From the NCBI RefSeq assembly GCF_020639365.1, contig NZ_JAINUL010000001.1, forward strand, positions 255,437 through 319,436: a DNA stretch of 64,000 nucleotides, written 5' to 3'. The position numbers and the translations under genes were made by a program. Position 1 is the stretch's first letter, and each line of letters opens with the position of its first letter. The notes under the pieces are model-generated. The model had not been told where the DNA came from and ran no database searches. It was given only the letters and a program-made list of their open reading frames with translations. The stretch comes from Streptomyces flavotricini. GTDB taxonomy: Bacteria > Actinomycetota > Actinomycetes > Streptomycetales > Streptomycetaceae. Positions 33,723-42,446 of the stretch are shown in pieces.

Positions 33723-35062
33723 GTGGGTCCGGGTAGCGGTAGCCCGCGGGGGCGGGAGTACGACGTGATCGTCGTCGGCGGCGGCTTCGCGGGGACGCTG
33801 ATGGCGCACCGGCTCGGCGAGCGCGGTCGGCGCGTACTGGTGCTGGAGGCGTGGGGTACGGGCGGTCAACGCCGCGAAGGGCCATCGGCGCGCGGTGGAC
33901 ACCTACCTCACCGCCTCGGCCAAGGTCCCGGGTTCCGCCTACCCCTCGCATCCGGCCGTGCCCCGGCCCGAGGTCACCGACCTGACCGGCACGGCCGGCG
34001 GGGGGTACCGATCCGACGGCTATCTGATCCGGCGGGGTGAACTCCCCTGGGCCAGCGGGTACGTGCGCGCCGACGGTGGGACCGGCAACGTGGACCGGGC
34101 TCACTCCGCGGATGCACCCGGAGGACTTCCGCACCGACCTCTTCGGCTACGGCCGCGCCTGGCCGATCGGATACGCCGATCTGGAGCCGTACCACCGGGC
34201 CGCCGAACGGGAGATCGGTGTCGCGGCCGATGCCGACGAGCCGCGCGCCGACGTCGGGCTCCCCCTGCCGCACGGCTGCGTCTTCCCCATGCGCGCGCTG
34301 CCGCCCAGCCACTTGGGCCGCCTGATGGCCGGACGCCTGGACGGCCGGTGCGTGAAGGACCCGGGCACCGGCGACCCGGTGGCGCTGCGGGTCGTAGGAA
34401 CCCCGCACGCCCGCAACGGGGTTCCGAACCCTTCCTGCGACGGCGGCGCCGGGTACGTCCCCGTGGGCGCCGAGGGACGGTCCGATCCGCACAACCGCCT
34501 TGTCGGTCATGCCAGTTGCATTCCGTTCTGCCCCTCTCAGGCCACGTACACACCGCTGAAGACCCAGGCGCGCTGGAGTCCCACGGTGACGCTGGTCGAC
34601 CGGGCGGTCGTGAGCCGGGTGCTCGTGGACGGCACCGGCCGCGCCACGGGGGTCGAGTACCTCTCGTACCGGGACGGGGGCGGGGTCACCACCCACCACC
34701 TCACCGCGGACGTCGTCGCTGGGTCTGGGCCACGGGAGGCCCGGACGCGGACCTCGCCGCGCTTCTGGGGCCCGCCGGGCGACGGGGGCCCGGCCTCCGT
34801 GGCGCCGCGCTGCGGGCATCCGCAAGGGAACGGGTGGGCAGGCAGTGCGCCCTGCAGTTCGAGATGGAGCAGGGCGCGGATCCGGCCAACCGCCTCACCC
34901 TCGATCCCCGTAGCCGCGACGCGCTGGGCCTGCCGCGCCCCGTCGCCACGTACGACCTCTCCCCACACGTCAGGGACGGCATCGCGGCGGCGAAGGGGGT
35001 CTCCGACCAGATCTTCGCGCTGCTGGGAACTGCGGACCACAGCGACCACGCACCCGGCCGGT
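33723..35062 (+). pseudogene. GMC family oxidoreductase, multiply frameshifted and C-terminally truncated
   Basis: A GTG with AGGAG upstream opens YDVIVVGGGFAGTLMAHRLG, the FAD-binding motif of GMC oxidoreductases. Homology then jumps frame at about 33870 (VDTYLTASAKVPGSAYPSHP), again near 34090 (LTPRMHPEDFRTDLFGYGR, GYADLEPYHRAAEREIGVAA, CIPFCPSQATYTPLKTQARW), and once more near 34736 (RQCALQFEMEQGADPANRLT, SPHVRDGIAAAKGVSDQIFA). A central segment and the catalytic C-terminus are missing. A cholesterol-oxidase-like or alcohol-oxidase substrate cannot be assigned. Confidence 0.85.
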
Positions 35063-35068
35063 GTGGGC

Positions 35069-35326
35069 TCAGGCTTCGACGTAGGCCACGATCGTGATGG
35101 TCCGCAGGGCGGTTACGTAGTAGATGACGCGTACCCCGTCGATCTCGTCCGCGTAGTCGCGCAGCAGGGTACCGGGCACCTCGGTGCCGAGCTCGGGGTT
35201 GACGCTGATGGCGACGATCGCGCGGTCCAAGCGGTGCGTCTCGTTCGCGGTGAGCTTGGCGAGCTGGGTGAGCGCGGGTTCCACCATGACGACGCGCGAG
35301 CGGCGCGCGGCGCGGTCAGGCGACAC
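35069..35326 (-). CDS. RelE/ParE-like toxin of a type II toxin-antitoxin pair
   Basis: This 85-residue protein has the small RelE-type alpha/beta pattern: an N-terminal helix pair (LTQLAKLTANETHRLDRAIV), the LGTEVPGTLLRDYADEIDGV turn and terminal strands VRVIYYVTALRTITIVAYVE. RelE toxins cleave mRNA on the ribosome and ParE toxins target gyrase; the usual basic C-terminal catalytic residues are not evident here, so activity is uncertain. GTG start at 35326 overlaps the upstream partner by 11 bases, the typical antitoxin-first layout. Confidence 0.65.
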   Translation of the reverse strand: MSPDRAARRSRVVMVEPALTQLAKLTANETHRLDRAIVAISVNPELGTEVPGTLLRDYADEIDGVRVIYYVTALRTITIVAYVEA

Positions 35327-35552
35327 GGGGCCGACCGTCCGCGAGACGGTCGAGGTGGGCGTCGCGAGCGGTCTCCCAGAGCACACCGGTCTCCGGGGAC
35401 GGGTAGCCGTTCGTGGCGATGTCCTCGAGCACGGAGGCGAGGATGTCGACTTTCGCACGCTGGTCGGCCGCGTAGGCGAGGACGGACGCGGCGGCGTACT
35501 CGTCGAGGGGTTGGCGGTCGGGCACGGGCGCGGTGGCCGGCTGCTGGCTCAT
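35316..35552 (-). CDS. Probable antitoxin partner
   Basis: This 78-residue protein starts at ATG 35552 with AGGAG six bases upstream (MSQQPATAPVPDRQPLDEY). The rest is helical (AAASVLAYAADQRAKVDIL, ASVLEDIATNGYPSP) and ends VARDAHLDRLADGRPRVA-like. It lacks an obvious Phd, RHH or HTH fold, so it is assigned as antitoxin only by its overlap with the RelE-like gene and its size. An alternative ATG is at 35573. Confidence 0.6.
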   Translation of the reverse strand: MSQQPATAPVPDRQPLDEYAAASVLAYAADQRAKVDILASVLEDIATNGYPSPETGVLWETARDAHLDRLADGRPRVA

Positions 35553-35682
35553 CCGGGGCTCCTGGACTGTCATCTGGCGTGGTGCTTCCACGGTATCGCC
35601 GCGCCGGGGCACGGGAAGCCGGTACGGGCGAACACGGCGCCGGGAGGAACACGCGCGGGCCGCTGGCGCCCACGGGCCGGGA

Positions 35683-36636
35683 TCACTGCGCGGACTGGCC
35701 CTGGAAGGCGCGGCGGTAGGCGTTCGGGCTCGTGCCGGTGATGCGCCGGAAGCGGTCCCGGAAGGCCGTCGGCGAGCCGAAGCCGACCTGGGAGGCGATC
35801 CGCTCGACCGGGTGGCCGGTGGTCTCCAGCAGGTACTGGGCCTGGCGGATCCGGGCACGGTGCAGCCACTGCAGGGGCGAGGTGCCGGTCTGCTCGCGGA
35901 AGCGCCTGTTCAGCGTGCGCACGCTCATGCCGGCCTGCGCGGCGACCTCGTCGAGGGTGAGCTCGCGGCGGGCGTTGTCCTCCATCCAGCGCAGCAGCGG
36001 CTCCAGCGCCGATCCGCGCGGGGCGGGCGGGTGCTCGTGGACGATGAACTGCGCCTGCCCGCCGTCGCGTTCCAACGGCATGACGGACAGCCGGGCGGTG
36101 TCCGCGGCCACGGCCGAGCCGTGGTCACGCCGGATCAGGTGCAGGCACAGGTCGAGCCCCGCGGCGGCTCCGGCCGAGGTCAGGAACTGCCCGTTGTCCA
36201 CGTAGAGGACGTCGGGGTCCACCTCGATCGCGGGGTACCGGGCGGCGAGTGGCGGGGCGGCCACCCAGTGGGTGGTGGCGCGCAGCCCGTCCAGCAGGCC
36301 CGTGGCGGCGAGCACGAAGGCGCCCGTGCAGATCGACGCGATCCGGGTGCCGCGCCCGGCGGCATCGCGCAGCGCGTCGAGGACCTCGGGCGGGACGGGT
36401 ACGTCGGGGTCGGCCACGCCGGGCAGCACGATGGTGTCCGCCTCCGCGAGGGCCTGCAGCGGCCAGGGCGCCCTGAGGGTGAACGCGCCGGCGTCCACTT
36501 CGCCCGCGACCGCGCATACCCGGACGCGGTAGGCGGGGCGGCCGTCGGGCAGCCGGGTGCGTCCGAAGACCTCGATGGGGGTGGACAGGTCGAAGGCGAT
36601 AACTCCGTCCAGCGCGAGGACGGCCACGGTATGCAT
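35683..36636 (-). CDS. GlxA family AraC-type transcriptional regulator
   Basis: This 317-residue regulator has an N-terminal DJ-1/PfpI-like domain (VAVLALDGVIAFDLSTPIEV, then SICTGAFVLAATGLLDG with the Cys at the elbow) and a C-terminal AraC double HTH (LTLDEVAAQAGMSVRTLNRR, IASQVGFGSPTAFRDRFRR). GlxA-type proteins regulate small-molecule metabolism, often in divergent gene pairs. A CATCGT/ACGATG dyad lies 146 bases upstream of its start. No obvious target gene except the membrane protein pair at 37027. Confidence 0.9.
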   Translation of the reverse strand: MHTVAVLALDGVIAFDLSTPIEVFGRTRLPDGRPAYRVRVCAVAGEVDAGAFTLRAPWPLQALAEADTIVLPGVADPDVPVPPEVLDALRDAAGRGTRIASICTGAFVLAATGLLDGLRATTHWVAAPPLAARYPAIEVDPDVLYVDNGQFLTSAGAAAGLDLCLHLIRRDHGSAVAADTARLSVMPLERDGGQAQFIVHEHPPAPRGSALEPLLRWMEDNARRELTLDEVAAQAGMSVRTLNRRFREQTGTSPLQWLHRARIRQAQYLLETTGHPVERIASQVGFGSPTAFRDRFRRITGTSPNAYRRAFQGQSAQ

Positions 36637-37026
36637 GGCCCAACCCTAGGGCTCCCCCGCATTCCGGCCAAGCCCACCAGGGGGCCTGCCCCCACGTCTG
36701 CCTGCCTCGAAGTCCTGTTGTACGGCCTCCTTCCCGTCTGGCCGGAATCCGGTGGAAGTCGGCAATGCAGCCACTATTGATCATCGTTGACGATGGCTAC
36801 CGTCGGCTCCGGCACCCCGCTTCGGGGTGTCCCGCCCCTTTGGAGAGGACCCCTGCCGATGCCGTGTCAGCGGCCCGCGCATCGCGCACGCCGTGGAGCA
36901 GCTGTTCGCCCACGAGCGCCGGGGCACCGCCTGGCGCGCCGCCGGCCCCGTCCCCGCCACCTCCCGACGGCCGACCGCCGCGCCGCATCGTCCACCGCCT
37001 CCCGAGCACCCCGGAAACGCCCTCCC
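36637..37026. other. Intergenic region with CATCGT-TG-ACGATG palindrome
   Basis: The 390-base gap lies between the divergent GlxA-type regulator and the membrane protein gene. CATCGT at 36782-36787 and ACGATG at 36790-36795 form a perfect six-base-arm palindrome in a locally A+T-rich segment (CACTATTGATCATCG), probably a promoter/operator. The rest contains open but unrecognised frames, including one reading GPRIAHAVEQLFAHERRGTA in the plus direction that I cannot place. Confidence 0.4.
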
Positions 37027-37506
37027 GTGACGAAACTCCTCCTCGCCGTCCACGTCCTGGCGGCCGTCATCACCATCGGCCCGGTCACCGTGGCCGCCGG
37101 CATGTTCCCGGCCGCCGTCCGCCGCGCCCTGGCCGCACCCGGCGAGCCCAGCCACCTCGCCACCGTCCGCACGCTGCACCGGATCTGCCGGGTCTACGCC
37201 GTGGTCGCGGTCGCCGTACCGGTGTTCGGCCTCGCGACCGCCAACAGCCTCCACGTCCTGGGCAGCGCCTGGCTCATCACCTCGATCGCCCTCACCGTCC
37301 TGGCCGCCGCCGTCCTCGGTGCCCGCATCCTTCCGCGACAGGGCTCCGCCCTGACCTCCCTCGACGGCCCCGCCGAGCTGCTGGAACCCACGGCCGTCCA
37401 ACGTGCCGCCGGACAACTCGCGATCTTCACAGGGGTGTTCAACCTGCTCTGGGCCACGGTGACCGTTCTGATGATCATCCGCCCCGGATCCACCACGGGA
37501 GCCTGA
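37027..37506 (+). CDS. DUF2269-like integral membrane protein
   Basis: This 159-residue protein has four hydrophobic segments: LLLAVHVLAAVITIGPVTVA, VYAVVAVAVPVFGLA, WLITSIALTVLAAAVLGAR and LAIFTGVFNLLWATVTVLMI. The HVLAAVITIGPVT start is typical of small DUF2269-type membrane proteins. GTG start at 37027. It is followed after two bases by the DUF3817 gene, so both are probably co-transcribed. Confidence 0.75.
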   Translation: MTKLLLAVHVLAAVITIGPVTVAAGMFPAAVRRALAAPGEPSHLATVRTLHRICRVYAVVAVAVPVFGLATANSLHVLGSAWLITSIALTVLAAAVLGARILPRQGSALTSLDGPAELLEPTAVQRAAGQLAIFTGVFNLLWATVTVLMIIRPGSTTGA

Positions 37507-37508
37507 CC

Positions 37509-37781
37509 ATGCAGCCACCCAGCCTGCTCCTGCGCCTGAGCGCCCCCGTCGAACTCCTTTCCCTGTTCGCGCTGCTGGCGAACGTCGCGGTACTGCACCA
37601 GCAGACGGTCGCCTCGGCGATCGGCCCCCTGCACGGCTGCGCCTACCTGATCGCCGTCATCTCGGCCGCGCGCGAGGCCGGCCCGGACCGCACCATCACG
37701 CCGCTCGCCGCGATCCCCGGCATCGGTGGCACGCTCGCCGTGCGCCGTCTGGCCGCGCGCGCATCCACCTCTCCGCGCTGA
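37509..37781 (+). CDS. DUF3817 family membrane protein
   Basis: This 90-residue protein has LRLSAPVELLSLFALLANV, GPLHGCAYLIAVISA and AIPGIGGTLAVRRLA, the DUF3817 arrangement of two to three membrane segments with a central GPxHG. Translation starts two bases after the previous stop. Function is unknown; it pairs with the DUF2269-like gene. Confidence 0.75.
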   Translation: MQPPSLLLRLSAPVELLSLFALLANVAVLHQQTVASAIGPLHGCAYLIAVISAAREAGPDRTITPLAAIPGIGGTLAVRRLAARASTSPR

Positions 37782-38005
37782 AGGGGGACCGCCCGGCAAT
37801 GAAAGGCCCCGGTCGAGAGCCGACCCGCCCCGCCCCCCTACGGAGCGCGCGGAAGAGCCTCCGGATCCACAGCGGAGCACCGACGCCTCCGCAGGGTCGT
37901 GGGCGACATGAGCATTTTGTTCTGGCTTCGCACGGTACGACTTCCTCATGATGGGGCGGGCCGGGACCAACCCGGTCCCGCTCCCTCCACCGGAAGGCTC
38001 CGCCC

Positions 38006-38449
38006 ATGGCGCGTACCCGCCGCCGAACCGCGCTCCTGCTGGCCGCGCTGTCCCTGTGCACCCTGCCGCTGGTCCACTCCGCCCCGCGCGCCGAGGCCGC
38101 CGGGCCCGCGCACTGCGCCCCCGGGGCGCTCCCCGTCCACCCCGGCCTGCCGGACGGGGCCCCGCAGGGCCGGCTCGTAGCTCTCCAGCCCGACGCCGGG
38201 CCCCGCAGCGGCGGCACCCGGATCACGCTGTCCGGCACCGGCCTCACCCCCTACACCCGGGTGCTCTTCGGTGCCCTCGGGCCCGACGGCTGTTTCACCG
38301 GCCTGGAAGCCGCGAGCGTGGTGGTACTGAGCGAAACCAGCCTCGTCGCCATCGCCCCCGAATGGCCCACGGCGGCAACGGTCTCCGTCTACGCGGCCAC
38401 CCCCTGCGGCGAGCTCACGAATGCGCTCCCGTACGCCTACTTCGACTGA
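38006..38449 (+). CDS. Secreted IPT/TIG-domain protein
   Basis: The protein of 147 residues begins with a Sec signal peptide (RRRTALLLAALSLCTLPLVH, cleavage probably near APRAEAA). The mature part is an Ig-like IPT/TIG domain: VALQPDAGPRSGGTRITLSG followed by TRVLFG and a C-terminal NALPYAYFD. IPT domains commonly mediate protein or carbohydrate contacts outside the cell. A cysteine pair (CFTGLE, TPCGE) could form a disulfide. Partner unknown. Confidence 0.75.
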   Translation: MARTRRRTALLLAALSLCTLPLVHSAPRAEAAGPAHCAPGALPVHPGLPDGAPQGRLVALQPDAGPRSGGTRITLSGTGLTPYTRVLFGALGPDGCFTGLEAASVVVLSETSLVAIAPEWPTAATVSVYAATPCGELTNALPYAYFD

Positions 38450-38496
38450 GGCACGGCACAGGGACTCGAGCACATCACCACGCGGCAAGGACGGAA

Positions 38497-38718
38497 ATGG
38501 ACCAGAAGCCGAACGGCCCGGTTGATCCGGAAGCGCTCTCTGACGAAGAGATGATGAAAGTGATCAACGAAATCCTCGACAGCGTCCCACCCGAGCAGGC
38601 CGAGGGCTGTCTCCTCGCCATCGCCGAGGGGAGACCGGCTCCCCACAGCGTTCCGGTTGAACTGACCCCCGCCCAAGCGAACGACCTCCTCCTCTTCCTC
38701 CACAGGGGTGGCGGCTGA
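38497..38718 (+). CDS. Hypothetical protein
   Basis: This 73-residue acidic protein from ATG 38497 has AAGGA upstream. It has two helical stretches (LSDEEMMKVINEILDSVPPE, then PAQANDLLLFLHRGG) and no signal. I do not recognise a family. It follows the IPT-domain gene by 47 bases and may be co-transcribed. Confidence 0.55.
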   Translation: MDQKPNGPVDPEALSDEEMMKVINEILDSVPPEQAEGCLLAIAEGRPAPHSVPVELTPAQANDLLLFLHRGGG

Positions 38719-38891
38719 CTCCGCGTTACGAGGAAGGGCGCGGCACCGGGCGGCGGCGGGGCCGGTACGTCATGGTTGCGTCACCGGAGCGGCACAGCGC
38801 TGTACCCGCGGGAACTCGGGCGGGCCGGTTCGCCGTGCCTGTCGGCGTGCGGGCCGGCGGAGCACCGGTCGCAATCCTCGGGAGGTTCCCC

Positions 38892-39569
38892 ATGCAGTAC
38901 ACAGCAAGTGTCCGACGGACCGCGTCCGCACTGGTGGTCGTGGCCACGGCTGCCGCCCTGATGACGGGCTGCACGCCGTCCGGCGAGGCCGGCGCGGCCG
39001 GCGAGCCTTCGCAGTCCGTGCAGTCGCCGACCCCCGGGACCGCCGCGGGCGGCAGCGGCTCCGGCGGCACGGGGCAGGCGAAGCCCTCCACCCCGGTCTC
39101 CCCCGCCGCGTCCGGCGGCAAGGCCAAGCCCTGCACGATCGACGACGTGAAGGTCACGGAGGCCCGCCAGGCCGCCGTGCGGCCGCCGGGCACGGGCACC
39201 GGCGCCGCGATCGTCGCCGTCACCAACGTCTCGAAGAGCGCCTGCACGCTGCAGGGATTCCCCACCGTCGCGGGAGCGGGCAACGGATCACCCGGCAAGA
39301 ACGTACCGCTCGCCACCACCCACAGCGGCTCGGCGGCGACGGTGTCCCTGGCGCCGGCTGCCCGCGCCTGGACCAAGCTCACGTTCGTCAACGTGCAGGG
39401 CGAGGCCGACGGGTACTGCGAGTCCGGCGCGACGCCCGCCTCGTTCCCGACGCTCGTCGTCGGGGTGCCGGGCGCGGGTGCGCACCAGACCGCCCTCGAC
39501 GACGGAGTCCTCGCACTGTGCGACAACAAGGCCACGGTCACGGCCTATTCGGCGACGAAGCCCTCGTGA
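38892..39569 (+). CDS. Secreted lipoprotein with DUF4232-like domain
   Basis: The protein of 225 residues has a lipobox AAALMTGC about 24 residues from the ATG at 38892 (GGAGG upstream), then a Ser/Pro/Gly linker. The C-terminal part has the DUF4232-type pattern: PCTIDDVKVTEARQAAVRPP, AIVAVTNVSKSACTLQGFPT and a late CDNKATVTAY. DUF4232 proteins are common exported lipoproteins of Streptomyces with unknown function. A hairpin terminator follows the gene. Confidence 0.8.
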   Translation: MQYTASVRRTASALVVVATAAALMTGCTPSGEAGAAGEPSQSVQSPTPGTAAGGSGSGGTGQAKPSTPVSPAASGGKAKPCTIDDVKVTEARQAAVRPPGTGTGAAIVAVTNVSKSACTLQGFPTVAGAGNGSPGKNVPLATTHSGSAATVSLAPAARAWTKLTFVNVQGEADGYCESGATPASFPTLVVGVPGAGAHQTALDDGVLALCDNKATVTAYSATKPS

Positions 39570-39576
39570 TGCGCCC

Positions 39577-39602
39577 CGGTGCGTCGGCACGCCGATGCAC
39601 CG
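39577..39602 (+). terminator. Hairpin after the lipoprotein gene
   Basis: CGGTGCGTCGG pairs with CCGATGCACCG around CACG, allowing one G-T pair. The hairpin starts eight bases after the stop codon at 39569, a typical terminator distance. Confidence 0.5.
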
Positions 39603-39697
39603 AGGCCGGTTGACGTACGGGCGCCGTTCGGCCGGGAACGAGGACCGGCCCACCCTGCGTGGCGTCCGGGGCGTGCGGGCGCCCGTACACTCGGCCC

Positions 39698-39850
39698 ATG
39701 AACCGCACACGCGTCACGGAGGAGTGCCTGCCGCAGGCCGCTCCCGCCGCGCGTGCGGCCCGTGCGGACGGGACGGGCGCCGCCTCGCGAGCCGCCTTCG
39801 ACGGCCAGGCCCCCGCGGTCGGCCGCTGCGCCCCGCACGGCCACGGCTAG
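39698..39850 (+). CDS. Possible small leaderless ORF upstream of the MurE-like gene
   Basis: This is a 50-residue ORF (MNRTRVTEECLPQAAPAARA, ending APAVGRCAPHGHG). TACACT, a fair -10 box, ends only seven bases before the ATG, so the transcript may be leaderless, a common actinomycete situation. It could be a regulatory leader for the Mur-ligase-like gene at 40059 or chance. The remainder of 39603-40058 is Pro-rich and non-coding in appearance. Confidence 0.25.
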   Translation: MNRTRVTEECLPQAAPAARAARADGTGAASRAAFDGQAPAVGRCAPHGHG

Positions 39851-40058
39851 CGCCTCCCGCCGCGCTCCCCCGCCGTCCCACCCCATCCGGGTCCCTCCCG
39901 TACCCCTTCCCGGGACGGCCCCGCCTCCTGCATCCCTGCCGGACCACCGCGCCCCGACCTCTCCCGGTCCCGTCGCCAGGGGCGTCCCCGCGCCCCTCAC
40001 CCCATCACCGCAGTTCCGGCGATCCGTCGGCGCTGCCGCCGTTCCCGAAGGGACCACC

Positions 40059-41558
40059 GTGAAGTTGAGCGGGTTGCTGACCGGCCACGAGCACCACGTC
40101 ATCCAGGGGGACTCCGCATCGACGCGGATCACCGCGGGCACCACTTTCGACGTCGACCGGGTCGTGCCGGGCTCGCTCTTCATCGCCGTACCCGGTCACC
40201 GCGGAGGTGGCCCGGCCGCCATCGGTGCGGCGCTCGCGCGCGGGGCGGTGGCCGTGCTCGTCGACGCGGCGGGAGCCGCCACCGTGCCCCCGCAACGGGA
40301 CCTGCCGCCCGCGGTGTGCGTCGTACGGGTGGCCGACACCCGCAAGGCCGCCGCCGTCGCCTCCTCCCGCTACTTCGGCGAGCCGGGGCGGCACATGGAC
40401 GTGGTGGCGGTCACCGGGACCAACGGGAAGACCTCCATCTCGTACATGGTCGAATCGCTGCTGAGGATCTCCGAAGGAGCCTCGGTGGGCGTCATCGGAA
40501 CGGCGGGAAGCAGGATCGGCGACGAGGTCATCCCGATGCCGCCCTCGGTGCTGACCACTCCGGAATCGCCAGACCTGCAGTACCTCCTGGGCCGTATGCG
40601 CGACCGGGCCACGAGCAGCGTGGTGCTGGAAGCCACCTCGATGGCGCTGCAGACCTACCGGATGGACCGTACGTTCGTCGACGTCGGCGTCTTCACCAAC
40701 CTGACCCAGGACCACTTGGACGACCACGGCACGATGGACCGCTACACGAACGCCAAACTGCGGCTGTTCCAGGGGCTCTGCCGACACGCCGTGGTCAACG
40801 TGGACGACGCCGTGGGAGCCGGGATCCGGGCCATGATGCCGGGCGCGGTGACGACGTACGGACTCGACGCGGAGGCCGACTTCCACGCCGCGGACCTGGT
40901 CGCGGACGCCTCCGGCACACGGTTCACCTTGCACCACGCGGGCCGGACGTACCCCGCGGCCATCCCGGTCCCGGGCCGGTTCTCCGTGTCCAACGCGCTG
41001 GCTGCCCTGGCGGCCTGCCGGGTCCTGGGGCACGACCTGGACGGACTGGTCGCCGCGCTCGCGCAGATGCCCCCCGTACCGGGCCGGTTCGAGCGCTTCG
41101 TGACCCCCGCCGGCACGTCGGTGATCGTGGACTACGCGCACTCGCCCGACTCCCTCGACAAAGTCCTCACGGCCATCCGGGGCTTCGCCCGCGGCCGGGT
41201 CATCACGGTCTTCGGCTGCGGAGGCGACCGCGACACCACCAAGCGGGCGGAGATGGGCCGGATCGCCGGGACCCATTCCGACCTGTGCGTCCTGACCTCG
41301 GACAACCCCCGTACCGAGGACCCCGAGGCGATCCTGGACCAGATCGCCCCCGGGATCGCGGCCACCGGCACCCCCTACGAGCGCTCCGCCGACCGGCGCA
41401 GGGCCATCGGGTTCGCGCTCGCCGCCGCGCGGCCGGAGGACATCGTCCTGATCGCCGGAAAGGGCAGCGAACCGCACCAGATCGTGGGCGAGGAACTCCT
41501 CCCGTTCAGCGACATGGCGACCGTACGCGACCTCGCGGGGGCCGACCCGACCCCCTGA
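40059..41558 (+). CDS. MurE-like Mur ligase (UDP-MurNAc-tripeptide synthetase family), stand-alone
   Basis: This 499-residue ligase has three Mur domains. The ATP-binding loop VVAVTGTNGKTSISYMVE (about residues 115-132) is intact, followed by LEATSMALQTYRMD, FTNLTQDHLDDHGTMDRY and the C-terminal VDYAHSPDSLDKVL and LTSDNPRTEDP (about 415), the motif that MurE uses to bind diaminopimelate. It is not within a division/cell-wall cluster, so it is likely a second MurE paralogue adapted to another amino acid or to a secondary role. GTG start with AAGGGA upstream. Confidence 0.85.
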   Translation: MKLSGLLTGHEHHVIQGDSASTRITAGTTFDVDRVVPGSLFIAVPGHRGGGPAAIGAALARGAVAVLVDAAGAATVPPQRDLPPAVCVVRVADTRKAAAVASSRYFGEPGRHMDVVAVTGTNGKTSISYMVESLLRISEGASVGVIGTAGSRIGDEVIPMPPSVLTTPESPDLQYLLGRMRDRATSSVVLEATSMALQTYRMDRTFVDVGVFTNLTQDHLDDHGTMDRYTNAKLRLFQGLCRHAVVNVDDAVGAGIRAMMPGAVTTYGLDAEADFHAADLVADASGTRFTLHHAGRTYPAAIPVPGRFSVSNALAALAACRVLGHDLDGLVAALAQMPPVPGRFERFVTPAGTSVIVDYAHSPDSLDKVLTAIRGFARGRVITVFGCGGDRDTTKRAEMGRIAGTHSDLCVLTSDNPRTEDPEAILDQIAPGIAATGTPYERSADRRRAIGFALAAARPEDIVLIAGKGSEPHQIVGEELLPFSDMATVRDLAGADPTP

Positions 41559-41569
41559 CGGGCTCCCGG

Positions 41570-42286
41570 CTACGCCGGGGCGTCGCTCGGTACGGGGGCG
41601 GCGCAGCCGGGGTGGCCCCAGCGGGTGCCGAGCTTGGTGATCTGGTCCCCGGCCGCGTACGACCTGCCGCAGGGGCAGCTGCCGGGGAACTTCGCCTTGA
41701 TCGAGCCGCCCCGGCCGCGCACGGGCTTCTTGGCTCCGGCTCCGGCCCCGGCTGCGGCTCCGGGCTTGGTACGGGGCGCGGAGGCACGGGCGGGAGCGGG
41801 GACGGGGAGCGACGCGCTGCCGAGGGCCGTGCCGGCCGCCTCCTGGCTGACGGCGGCGTCACTGGCGGCCTGGTCGGCGATGGCGTTCAACAGGTCGCCG
41901 TCCTCGCGGTGGGCCGGAACGTAGCGGAATTCGACGTCGCGCTCGGCCAGCAGCGCGTCGATCCGCTCGACGAGGTCCCGGTTGGCGACGGGTTTGCCGG
42001 CCGCGGTCTTCCACCCGTTGCGCTTCCAGGCCGGAAGCCACTGGGTCACCGCCTTCATCGCGTACTGGGAGTCCATCCGGACCTCGACGGCCGTTCCGGG
42101 ATCCAGGGACTCCAGGAGCCGCTGGAGGGCGGTGAGCTCGCCCACGTTGTTGGTGGCCCGGCCCAGGGGCCCGGCTTCCCAGCGCTCGGGGCGGCCCTGC
42201 GGGTCGGCGATGACCCACGCCCAGGCTGCCGGTCCGGGATTCCCCTTCGCCGCGCCGTCGCAGGCGGCAATGATGCGATCTGACAT
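41570..42286 (-). CDS. Ribonuclease HI with C-terminal Cys/His extension
   Basis: The protein of 238 residues has an N-terminal RNase HI domain with catalytic acidic residues in AACDGAAKGNPGPAAWAW, NNVGELTALQRLLE and VRMDSQYAMKAV, and the later HREDGDLLNAIADQAA. RNase HI removes RNA from RNA:DNA hybrids. An Ala/Pro linker leads to a small C-terminal part with CPCGRSYAAGDQIT and RWGHPGC, which may bind zinc or nucleic acid and is absent in classical RnhA. ATG at 42286. The gene converges on the MurE-like gene. Confidence 0.85.
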   Translation of the reverse strand: MSDRIIAACDGAAKGNPGPAAWAWVIADPQGRPERWEAGPLGRATNNVGELTALQRLLESLDPGTAVEVRMDSQYAMKAVTQWLPAWKRNGWKTAAGKPVANRDLVERIDALLAERDVEFRYVPAHREDGDLLNAIADQAASDAAVSQEAAGTALGSASLPVPAPARASAPRTKPGAAAGAGAGAKKPVRGRGGSIKAKFPGSCPCGRSYAAGDQITKLGTRWGHPGCAAPVPSDAPA

Positions 42287-42446
42287 CCCCCGATCATGCA
42301 CCGCGGCCGCCCCGGTACAAATTCGGCTCGGAATTCCAGCCGTCCGGGAGGCGGAAACGGGGGGTGGGGATCGGCGCCGCGGCGCCGTGCCGGACGCCCG
42401 CTCGGCTCGATTGCGCGGTGGCGGCGATGGTCCCATAGTCCAAGGT

